Source: Vulcanimicrobiota bacterium
GTDB taxonomy: Bacteria; Vulcanimicrobiota; Vulcanimicrobiia; Vulcanimicrobiales; Vulcanimicrobiaceae
Direction: 5' to 3'
Assembly: GCA_019237435.1 (NCBI GenBank)
Contig: JAFAHB010000237.1
Coordinates: 1-7,366, forward strand
DNA length: 7,366 nt
The notes under the pieces are model-generated. The model was not told the origin of the DNA. It ran no database searches and saw only the letters and a program-made list of their open reading frames with translations. The position numbers and the translations under genes are program-made. This document shows positions 1 through 5,287 of this stretch, one piece after another. Position 1 is the stretch's first letter, and each line of letters begins with the position of its first letter.

Positions 1-862
1 CCTTCTTGAAATCGCTGGAGACGAGCTCTTCTTCGGTGTAGGCTACGTATTTGCTCAGCTCGCCTTCGGCCGCGCGGCGCAAGATGGCATTGAGCTCCGC
101 GCGCGTGGTCGGCTTCCGCGTCTGGGCGACGAGATAGATCATGGAGACCGTCGGCGTCGGAACCCGCAGCGCGAAACCGTCGAAGGTGCCTTCGACTTCC
201 GGGATCGTCAAGTAGAGTGCTTTGGCGGCGCCGGTGGACGTCGGTACGATATTCGTCGCGGCGTTGCGCGCGCGGCGAAGATCCTTATGCGGTCCGTCGA
301 GCACATTTTGATCGTTGGTGTATGAGTGGATCGTCGTCATGAAGCCCTTGACCCAGCCGAGGGTATCGACCACCGGCTTGACGGCCGTCGCGAGACAGTT
401 GGTCGTACACGAAGCATTTGAAATCACGTGATGCGTCGCGGGGTCGTAGCGATCGTCGTTGACGCCGAGCACGATGGTGATGTCTTCGCCCTTGGCCGGC
501 GCGGAGATGATCACTTTTTTCGCGCCGCCGCCGTCGATGTGCGCGCGAGCCTTAGCGCCATCGGTGAACAGCCCCGTCGATTCGACCACGACGTCGACTC
601 CAAGATCTCTCCAAGGCAGTTTACCAGGATCGCGTTCGCCAAAGACTCGAATCGCGTGCCGATCGATGGTAAGCGTCCCATCCTGGCCGCTTACGTTGCC
701 CGCATACGTTCCGTAGTTACTGTCGTACTTGAAGAGATGTGCGCACTGCTGCGCGTCGAGGAGGTCGTTGACGGCAGCAATTTCGATCTCGGGATGCCGC
801 TCCACGACCGCCTTGGTAAAGTTACGTCCGATGCGGCCAAAGCCGTTGATACCGATGCGCAT
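1..862 (-). CDS. gap: Glyceraldehyde-3-phosphate dehydrogenase, type I (3' end beyond window)
   Basis: This cytosolic glycolytic enzyme converts glyceraldehyde 3-phosphate, NAD+ and phosphate to 1,3-bisphosphoglycerate. The ATG at 860-862 opens a frame of 287 codons that is still open at base 1, so about 45-50 C-terminal residues of the usual 330-340 are missing. The Rossmann signature INGFGRIGR is at residues 5-13. The catalytic loop SNASCTTN (148-155) carries the nucleophile Cys152, TIHSYT (177-182) carries the base His179, and PHKDLRRAR (191-199) is the usual downstream block. VND at 31-33 places an Asp where NAD-preferring enzymes have one, so NAD specificity is likely but not certain. 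It starts 9 nt after the whiA stop with no strong Shine-Dalgarno, which suggests co-transcription and perhaps translational coupling. In many Gram-positive genomes whiA-gap is followed by pgk and tpiA, which would lie left of this window. Confidence 0.97.
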   Translation of the reverse strand, partial: MRIGINGFGRIGRNFTKAVVERHPEIEIAAVNDLLDAQQCAHLFKYDSNYGTYAGNVSGQDGTLTIDRHAIRVFGERDPGKLPWRDLGVDVVVESTGLFTDGAKARAHIDGGGAKKVIISAPAKGEDITIVLGVNDDRYDPATHHVISNASCTTNCLATAVKPVVDTLGWVKGFMTTIHSYTNDQNVLDGPHKDLRRARNAATNIVPTSTGAAKALYLTIPEVEGTFDGFALRVPTPTVSMIYLVAQTRKPTTRAELNAILRRAAEGELSKYVAYTEEELVSSDFKK

Positions 863-871
863 GGAGCGCGT

Positions 872-1741
872 TTACCGGGCGGCTTTCGCGCTTACCTGCA
901 CGCCCCGCAGCTGGTCGGCCAAGGCCTTTAGCGCACCGAGCCGGCTGCTCACGGTTGGTTTGCCGATCGGCGGATTGCAGCGGCGCCCGAGCTCCGTCAG
1001 CGATTCGTCGGGGTGCTTGATCCGAAGCTCCGCGACTTCGCGCAACGCGGGACTCAGGCGCGTCAAGCCAAGCGCGCTGCGCACGTATTCGATGGTGTGA
1101 CGTTGAGCCGCGGCGGCTTGGGCGCTGCGCTCCAAGTTTGCCGCTTCGGTATTGACCAATCGGTGAATGCGATTCTTCGTCTCGCGCAGCGCGCGCACGT
1201 CTTCGAGGGCGAGTACCGCCGCGAATGCGCCGATGCGCGTGAGCAGCTCGACGATCGTATCGAACTCTTTGTAGTACAACACGAACCGTTTCGTGCGGCG
1301 CACGCTTTTGGGCGGAAGACCGGCGCTGCGCAGCATCCACTTCAATCGCTGCGCAACCTCGTCTGCGCGTAGGACGAACTCGAGATGATAACCGCGACCG
1401 CCGGCGGCCAACGAGCCGCAGGCGAGAAACGCCGCGCGAATCTCGATAAGACGGTCGCATTTGTGGGCCGGCTTCGGCGGCGGTTGCGCAAGCCGTTGCG
1501 GAAGCGCGATCGCGAACGTCGGCAAACGGTGCAAGCGCGTCGGGGCCAGCGCTCGGATCGAATGGGGACGTTCGCCGAGCAGCGACCAGAAGAGTCGCGC
1601 AATCGCGTTGCGATGCGTGACGAAGTCGCCGTCCATCGCGCCATACAGTGCGAGACCGGCGAGCAACGCCTCGCGGCAATGCGCCGCCGTCGGAACGTCC
1701 CGCGCGAGCGCGTCCTTGGTGTCCGCAGAGATCACAGCCAT
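872..1741 (-). CDS. whiA: WhiA family DNA-binding regulator
   Basis: WhiA proteins fuse a degenerate LAGLIDADG homing-endonuclease fold to a C-terminal helix-turn-helix. They act as nucleoid-associated transcription or division regulators (sporulation in Streptomyces; growth, division and chromosome segregation in Bacillus). This 289-residue protein is slightly shorter than the usual 300-330. The homing-endonuclease-like core is at about 100-175 (RAAFLACGSLAAGGRGYHLE, then the VLYYKEFDTIVELLTRIGA stretch). The family hallmark NRIHRLVNTEAANLERS is at 190-206. The HTH is at about 230-275 (LREVAELRIKHPDESLTELG). The ATG at 1741 lies inside the last codons of rqcP (10-nt overlap), and gap follows after 9 nt, so the three genes probably form one transcript. 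Its role here is unknown because nothing in the window suggests sporulation. The N-terminal 90 residues are the least conserved part by eye. Confidence 0.93.
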   Translation of the reverse strand: MAVISADTKDALARDVPTAAHCREALLAGLALYGAMDGDFVTHRNAIARLFWSLLGERPHSIRALAPTRLHRLPTFAIALPQRLAQPPPKPAHKCDRLIEIRAAFLACGSLAAGGRGYHLEFVLRADEVAQRLKWMLRSAGLPPKSVRRTKRFVLYYKEFDTIVELLTRIGAFAAVLALEDVRALRETKNRIHRLVNTEAANLERSAQAAAAQRHTIEYVRSALGLTRLSPALREVAELRIKHPDESLTELGRRCNPPIGKPTVSSRLGALKALADQLRGVQVSAKAAR

Positions 1742-2004
1742 TCGGAGTCGTCCTTATGCGACTCGAGGACCTCGTACAGCTCCGCCGCGCGCACCGCCGG
1801 CGTGACGCGAAGCGGAACCTCGCGCACGCGCACCGTGACCAGCTTCGTCGCGTAGTGAATCTCGAGCTCGTCGCCCGGCTTGACTTGGTATCCCGGTTTG
1901 AGCGGCCTTCCGCCTTTGGTGATGCGGCCGTGCTCCAAAGCTTCGTGGGCCTCAGTCCGCCGTTTTGCAAGCCGCGAGAGCTTCATGAACTTATCCAGCC
2001 GCAC
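1732..2004 (-). CDS. rqcP: RqcP-like S4-domain RNA-binding protein
   Basis: This 90-residue protein matches the RqcP/YabO family of S4 proteins. RqcP binds stalled 50S-peptidyl-tRNA complexes and, with RqcH, drives C-terminal alanine tailing in bacterial ribosome-associated quality control. The start is a GTG at 2002-2004, chosen because the product then begins MRLDKFMKLSRLAKRR, the conserved N-terminus of the family, with Arg2 and Arg16 kept (positions I recall as important in the Bacillus protein). The S4 fold covers about 1-50 and ends in KPGDELEI, followed by a short strand (LVTVRVREVPL) and an acidic tail. There is no clear Shine-Dalgarno before the GTG. The related heat-shock protein Hsp15 (HslR) is an alternative name, but the length and the LVTVRV segment fit RqcP better. 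It overlaps whiA and is transcribed divergently from padR. Confidence 0.88.
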   Translation of the reverse strand: MRLDKFMKLSRLAKRRTEAHEALEHGRITKGGRPLKPGYQVKPGDELEIHYATKLVTVRVREVPLRVTPAVRAAELYEVLESHKDDSEWL

Positions 2005-2038
2005 CGCCGGTATTTCAACAATGACCCGGGCCGCCCCA

Positions 2039-2068
2039 TTGACAATATCTCGATATATCGAATACTAT
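2039..2068 (+). promoter_or_regulatory. Candidate sigma-70-type promoter of the padR-MATE operon
   Basis: A perfect -35 hexamer TTGACA is at 2039-2044 and a -10-like TACTAT (4 of 6 matches to TATAAT) is at 2063-2068, with an 18-bp spacer. It lies in the short divergent gap between rqcP and padR and points at padR. The start point would fall near 2074-2076, leaving a leader of about 45 nt. The AT-rich spacer stands out from the GC-rich surroundings. No equally good promoter for rqcP was found on the other strand. The -10 assignment is by eye; a 17-bp spacing would give the poorer ATACTA. Confidence 0.6.
2050..2061. promoter_or_regulatory. Candidate PadR operator, palindrome TCGATATATCGA
   Basis: A perfect 12-bp dyad lies between the -35 and -10 elements of the padR promoter, where a bound repressor would block RNA polymerase. 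PadR-family repressors commonly bind AT-rich dyads in their own promoters, so autoregulation is the simplest reading. Overlapping smaller dyads are also present: ATATC-TC-GATAT at 2045-2056, and CGATA at 2051-2055 paired with TATCG at 2066-2070. The core GATATATC recurs at 2621-2628 before the MATE gene. The function is inferred from position and symmetry only. Confidence 0.5.
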
Positions 2069-2070
2069 CG

Positions 2071-2105
2071 CCTTGTCGCCCTTCGACAGGCTCAGGGTGA
2101 CAAGG
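2071..2105. repeat. Dispersed hairpin repeat (CCCTTCGACAGGCTCAGGG type)
   Basis: Inverted arms CCTTGTCGCCCT (2071-2082) and AGGGTGACAAGG (2094-2105) enclose the 11-nt loop TCGACAGGCTC. They pair over 12 positions with one G-T wobble. The core CCCTTCGACAGGCTCAGGG is a sequence I recognise as a very common interspersed palindromic element in environmental bacterial genomes, where its frames give spurious peptides such as PFDRLR or LSLSKG. Only this copy was seen in the window. It lies between the -10 box and the Shine-Dalgarno of padR, so most of the stem would be in the 5' leader of the mRNA, ending 3 nt before GGAG at 2109. Confidence 0.75.
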
Positions 2106-2108
2106 ATT

Positions 2109-2112
2109 GGAG
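2109..2112 (+). promoter_or_regulatory. Shine-Dalgarno of padR (GGAG)
   Basis: GGAG sits 8 nt before the ATG at 2121 and decides the padR start. The same frame also has an upstream TTG at 2073, but that lies inside the hairpin repeat and at the expected transcription start, so it is not credible. Confidence 0.7.
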
Positions 2113-2120
2113 AACAAGTG

Positions 2121-2648
2121 ATGCATTCTAGCTTTTGGGATGACCCCCGCTGGGGCTTACGAGGATGGCACGGCCGGCACGGCTGGCAGGGCCGCCGGGC
2201 ACGCCGCATGCGGCGAGGCATTTTGAAGTTCGCCTTGCTCAAGCTTCTGAGCGAGCTGCCGCGGCACGGCTACGACTTGATCCGGGCCGTTCGCGAGAAG
2301 GGGTGGGCGGGCGGCCCAGGGTCGGTTTATCCCTTGCTGTCCGCGCTCGAGGCTGCCGGTCTGGTAGCCGGCCGGATGGAGGGCGACCGCCGGATTTACG
2401 AGATCACCGAGCAAGGCCGCCAGCTTCTGGGCGAGCACGCCGCGGAGGTCGAGCGCTGGCTCAACGACGAGGCCGACGACGAAGAGGAGATGACCGATAT
2501 GGGTTCGCAACTGCGCGATTCGGCGCGACGGCTGATGCAAGCGATTTCGCAGCTGGGGCCGTCGTCAAAGCCGGAGACGATCGAGCACGTCCGCCGGCTG
2601 CTCGACGAAGCGCGTAAAGAGATATATCAAGCTCTAGCAGAGGAATAA
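2121..2648 (+). CDS. PadR family transcriptional regulator
   Basis: This 175-residue cytosolic winged-helix repressor probably controls itself and the adjacent MATE exporter gene. The PadR winged helix spans about 33-105. Its features are RRGILKFALLKLLSELPRHG (31-50, helix 1 and the HGY motif), PGSVYPLLSALEAAGLV (66-82, recognition helix) and the wing with the DRRIYEITEQGR block (89-100). An acidic linker (ADDEEEMTD) and an amphipathic C-terminal helix at about 130-175, suited to dimerisation, follow. The first 32 residues are unusual: four Trp (6, 11, 16, 22), three His (2, 17, 20) and many Gly and Arg, ending in the basic run RRARRMRR. Such tails occur in some PadR subfamilies. The start follows the GGAG site. 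The next gene begins 3 nt after the stop, so the two form an operon. The inducing ligand cannot be told from the sequence. Confidence 0.92.
   Translation: MHSSFWDDPRWGLRGWHGRHGWQGRRARRMRRGILKFALLKLLSELPRHGYDLIRAVREKGWAGGPGSVYPLLSALEAAGLVAGRMEGDRRIYEITEQGRQLLGEHAAEVERWLNDEADDEEEMTDMGSQLRDSARRLMQAISQLGPSSKPETIEHVRRLLDEARKEIYQALAEE
2621..2628. promoter_or_regulatory. Second GATATATC core, inside the padR 3' end
   Basis: The 8-bp palindrome GATATATC repeats the core of the padR promoter dyad and lies 23 nt before the MATE start codon. It is read in padR as part of Glu-Ile-Tyr-Gln with an ATA isoleucine codon, which is unusual in such GC-rich coding sequence. It could be an accessory PadR site, or chance. 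The flanks differ from the promoter copy (A and A here, C and G there), so symmetry is limited to 8 bp. Confidence 0.3.
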
Positions 2649-2651
2649 GCA

Positions 2652-4058
2652 ATGGCCCAGGCCCAGGCCCAGGCGCGCGCGACGCCGCGCCGGCACGGTG
2701 TCAATATTTTCGAGGAGGGGAAGCCGATGTGGCGGATCCTCCTCGTCTTTCTCGTGCCGTTGATGCTGAGCAACGTGTTGCAGTCCGCCTCACAGACGAT
2801 GGCGAGCATTTGGATCGGTCGTCTAATTTCGACGCAGGCGCTCGGTGCCGTCTCGGCGGTTTTCCCAATCATCTTTCTACTGTTCTCGTTCGTCTTCGGC
2901 GTGTCGAGCGGCGCGAGCGTATTGGTCGGTCAAGCGTTCGGTGCGGGCGACCAGCACAAGGTCAAGCGGATCGCAGGCACCGTGCTGGGGGCGGCGCTCT
3001 ACCTCGGCATCATCGTCGCGATCGTTGGCGCGCTCGGCTCGACGACGGTGCTGGGCTGGCTTCGAACGCCACCCGACATCATCGCGCAATCGGACGCCTA
3101 TGCGCGCGTGATCTTCTTGACGATGCCGGTGTTCTTCGTCTATTTCGTCTACGCGACGATCTTGCGAGGGACCGGCGATTCCACGACGCCGTTTTACGCG
3201 CTGATAGTTTCGGCGGTGCTGGCGATCGTCATCACGCCGCTTTTCATCGTCGGAACGTTCGGGCTGCCTAAGCTGGGCGTCGTGAGCGCGGCTGTCGCCG
3301 GATTGATCGCCAACACCGCGGCGCTTGCGTGGCTGCTCTACTACCTGCAGCGCCGCGACCATCCGTTGAAGTTCGACCGCGAAATGCTGGGCGATCTGCT
3401 GGTGGATTGGAAGATCCTGGGCGGCGTCGTGCGCATCGGCGTGCCGACGGGAATTCAGGTGATGATGGTCTCGCTTGCCGAGATTGCGGTAATTTCGTTC
3501 GTGAACCATTTCGGCTCGAGCGCCACGGCCGCGTACGGCGCGGTCAACCAAGTGGTGGGGTACGTCCAGTTTCCCGCCATCTCGATCGGCATCGCGGCCT
3601 CCATCTTCGGCGCCCAGTGCATCGGCGCGCGCCGCGAAGACAAGTTAGGCACCGTGATACGATCCGCGGTCGGACTGAACTACGTCGTTGGCGGCCTCAT
3701 CATCGGCGTCTGTTACATCTTCGCTTGGGCGATTCTGGGCTGGTTCATCACCGACGTGCAAACGCTGCGCATCGCGCACGAGCTGCTCATGATCACGCTC
3801 TGGAGCTATCTGCTCTTCGGCAACTCGGCGGTGCTGAGCGGCGTCATGCGCGGCAGCGGCGACGTCAGATGGCCGACCATCAACGGCATCTTCGCGATCT
3901 GGGGCGTCGAAGTTCCGGTGGCGTTCTTGCTGATGCACCGCATCGGCCTCGACGGCGTTTGGCTCGGCTATCCGATTTCGTACTGCGTCGTCCTAACGCT
4001 GCAGTTCTGTTATTACGAGTTCGTCTGGAAGCGCAAGACGCACGAACGCTTAGCCTAA
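2652..4058 (+). CDS. MATE family efflux transporter
   Basis: This 468-residue inner-membrane antiporter of the MATE superfamily exports cationic drugs, dyes or metabolites in exchange for H+ or Na+. About 12 hydrophobic segments are visible, from about residue 27 to 458. The two-lobed internal duplication can be seen in repeated motifs: VGQAFGAGD (92-100) against GAQCIGARRED (320-330), and RGTGDSTTPF (172-181) against RGSGDVRWPT (400-409), each in the loop pattern expected of the family. Length is typical (440-480). The N-terminus carries an Ala-Gln run encoded by three tandem GCCCAG units. AGAGG at 2639-2643 provides a Shine-Dalgarno for the ATG at 2652. A second ATG at 2727 has an even better one (see the separate entry). 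The upstream start is preferred because the EEGKPMWRILL stretch resembles the conserved MATE N-terminus. It is co-transcribed with padR; the substrate is unknown. Confidence 0.94.
   Translation: MAQAQAQARATPRRHGVNIFEEGKPMWRILLVFLVPLMLSNVLQSASQTMASIWIGRLISTQALGAVSAVFPIIFLLFSFVFGVSSGASVLVGQAFGAGDQHKVKRIAGTVLGAALYLGIIVAIVGALGSTTVLGWLRTPPDIIAQSDAYARVIFLTMPVFFVYFVYATILRGTGDSTTPFYALIVSAVLAIVITPLFIVGTFGLPKLGVVSAAVAGLIANTAALAWLLYYLQRRDHPLKFDREMLGDLLVDWKILGGVVRIGVPTGIQVMMVSLAEIAVISFVNHFGSSATAAYGAVNQVVGYVQFPAISIGIAASIFGAQCIGARREDKLGTVIRSAVGLNYVVGGLIIGVCYIFAWAILGWFITDVQTLRIAHELLMITLWSYLLFGNSAVLSGVMRGSGDVRWPTINGIFAIWGVEVPVAFLLMHRIGLDGVWLGYPISYCVVLTLQFCYYEFVWKRKTHERLA
2655..2672 (+). repeat. Tandem hexanucleotide repeat, GCCCAG x3
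   Basis: Three exact GCCCAG units directly follow the MATE start codon and encode Ala-Gln three times in the cytosolic N-terminal tail. Slippage here would change the tail by two residues per unit without breaking the frame. It has no evident functional motif. Confidence 0.8.
2713..2718 (+). promoter_or_regulatory. Perfect internal Shine-Dalgarno AGGAGG before Met26 of MATE
   Basis: AGGAGG is 8 nt upstream of an in-frame ATG at 2727-2729, an ideal bacterial initiation context inside the MATE reading frame. It may give a shorter product lacking the first 25 residues, which still includes every membrane segment. The same bases encode Glu-Glu-Gly, so coding chance is the competing explanation. 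Confidence 0.45.
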
Positions 4059-4065
4059 CCTAAGA

Positions 4066-5139
4066 TCAGCGGCCGCTCGATGGGGGGCTCACCGCTTGGC
4101 CGTACACGACACCCGGGGCAATCGACGGCGGAATCACGCGCGCGGGATTGCCGCCGCCGCTGTAGCTCCAAAACCCATAGCGAGTCGGGCAATTGAGATT
4201 GCCTGCAACGACGGTGTTCTGCTTGGGCGTCGTGCCGCTGATGAAGGGTTCGACTTCGACCATCCAGTTATAACCGTGAGGATAGCAGTGGTCCGTGAGA
4301 TGCGTTTGGCGCACGACGCTGACCTGCGAACCGGAGACCGTGACGCGGTAGATCATCGTGGTGTACGAGCTCGCATAGTTCTGGTCGGTGACGGCAAGGT
4401 ACGAACCGTCCCATTGAACGCTTCCCGGAAACGTGATCGTCAGGCCGGTCAGCAAGGTGAATTTTTTCTGACCCGCGGGCAGCTCCGCGAACTCGATCGC
4501 GCCCGAGTACTGCGTGGCGAGCACGAACAGATTGCCGTGCGGGTCGTAAGCCGGCGGATAGAGATGGTAGAGGTTCGCGTTCATGTAGCTGGTTTGGCTT
4601 CCGCCGAGGCCGCCCGCGAAAACGTCGACTCCGCCGGTGCCGGTGCTGCCCGGTCCGCTGAAGTTGCTGACGGCGACGTTGCCCGTCGTTGAGTCAACGG
4701 AACAGCCGAGGGGATTACCGTACTCGTCGCTCGCCGTCGCGATCGGCGAGACGCCGCCGTGCGCATATTCGTAAATCTTCGCGGTCGTGCTGTCTACGAC
4801 GTAGACGTTTCCGCCCGAGTCGACGCACGAACCGTACGGACTCGCTAAGCCGGTGATCTGGCCGTAAAGCTTCCCGGCCTTCACGCGAAAGTTATAGATG
4901 TCGACAGTGCCGTTGGATGCGTCGTTCGCGTAAATCAGCCATTGCTTTCCTGCGTCGGGCCGAATCCACGATCTGCCGGGCTTGACGTGCCGTACCGGCG
5001 TAATGCCCAAGGGGTTTGTTTGAGCGAACAGGTCTTGCCGCGGGGCGCCGGCAGACGGCGTGCCGTTCGCGCACCCGTAGAACGACGACGTCGCGAGCGC
5101 AGCGACGGCATAGAGCGCACGATAACGCCGGAGATGCAT
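4066..5139 (-). CDS. Predicted secreted lipoprotein with NHL-like beta-propeller repeats
   Basis: This 357-residue protein has an export signal: basic start (MHLRRYR), hydrophobic stretch to about residue 20 and Cys23 in SFYGCAN. That Cys is a plausible lipidation site, although Phe at -3 is unusual for a lipobox. The mature part shows repeated blade-like units of the NHL/SMP-30 type, for example SPYGSCVDSGGNVYVVDS (100-117), LGCSVDSTTGNVAVSNF (144-160), YDPHGNLFVLA (198-208) and WDGSYLAVTDQNYA (243-256). Cys105 and Cys146 sit at matching blade positions and could form a disulfide, as might Cys285 and Cys317. No catalytic residues are recognised, so ligand binding or a surface role is a guess. 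I associate similar proteins, often in many paralogues, with Candidatus Eremiobacterota. It is separated by 148 nt from the DUF2079 gene upstream and converges on the MATE gene with 7 nt between stops. Confidence 0.8.
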   Translation of the reverse strand: MHLRRYRALYAVAALATSSFYGCANGTPSAGAPRQDLFAQTNPLGITPVRHVKPGRSWIRPDAGKQWLIYANDASNGTVDIYNFRVKAGKLYGQITGLASPYGSCVDSGGNVYVVDSTTAKIYEYAHGGVSPIATASDEYGNPLGCSVDSTTGNVAVSNFSGPGSTGTGGVDVFAGGLGGSQTSYMNANLYHLYPPAYDPHGNLFVLATQYSGAIEFAELPAGQKKFTLLTGLTITFPGSVQWDGSYLAVTDQNYASSYTTMIYRVTVSGSQVSVVRQTHLTDHCYPHGYNWMVEVEPFISGTTPKQNTVVAGNLNCPTRYGFWSYSGGGNPARVIPPSIAPGVVYGQAVSPPSSGR

Positions 5140-5146
5140 GCAGATG

Positions 5147-5153
5147 TTCCTTT
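5147..5153 (-). promoter_or_regulatory. Shine-Dalgarno of the lipoprotein gene (AAAGGAA)
   Basis: On the minus strand AAAGGAA lies 7 nt before the ATG at 5139 and supports that start over nearby alternatives. The rest of the 148-nt gap up to 5287 holds only weak stems, such as GCGCA/TGCGC with a 9-nt loop just after the DUF2079 stop, and no convincing promoter or terminator. Confidence 0.6.
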
Positions 5154-5287
5154 CAATAACGCACGAGAAAGCGAGTGCCTTTTTGCCTCTGCGATTACGG
5201 TCAACCTCTAAATCGAGCGACTGCTCCGCCGAAACACTGAAAGGGAGCGCCTTCCTCCGCGCGCATTTTTCACTTGCGCCCAGCCTG

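Noticed and set aside
428..931. Plus-strand 167-codon open frame across the gap start
   Set aside because: It is antisense to the clear GAPDH frame, has a composition typical of a GC-rich shadow frame, and shows no recognisable domain.
822..1970. Minus-strand 382-codon open frame overlapping rqcP and whiA
   Set aside because: It is an out-of-frame Arg/Ser/Ala-rich translation of two well-supported genes, a usual artefact of GC-rich DNA.
2005..2070. Promoter for rqcP on the minus strand
   Set aside because: AT-rich hexamers such as TAGTAT and GATATT could serve as -10 boxes, but no matching -35 at proper spacing was found; rqcP must be expressed from here, but the site cannot be assigned.
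2073..2120. N-terminal extension of PadR from the TTG at 2073
   Set aside because: The TTG lies within the dispersed hairpin repeat and about at the predicted transcription start, whereas the ATG at 2121 has a proper Shine-Dalgarno; the extension is only the usual spurious translation of the repeat.
2877..3551. Minus-strand 224-codon open frame opposite the MATE gene
   Set aside because: Low-complexity Arg/Asp/His-rich sequence antisense to an unmistakable transporter frame; no domain and no ribosome binding site.
4049..4064. CTTAG-CCTAAC-CTAAG hairpin as an intrinsic terminator for the MATE gene
   Set aside because: The stem has only five AT-rich pairs and is followed by ATCAGCGG with no T-run in either direction.
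5199..5204. TTGACC on the minus strand as a -35 box for the lipoprotein gene
   Set aside because: At 16-18 nt downstream there is only AAAGGC/AAGGCA-like sequence, with no acceptable -10 hexamer.
5140..5287. Riboswitch or structured leader before the lipoprotein gene
   Set aside because: Only short 4-5 bp stems could be drawn and none matches a riboswitch consensus that I recognise.
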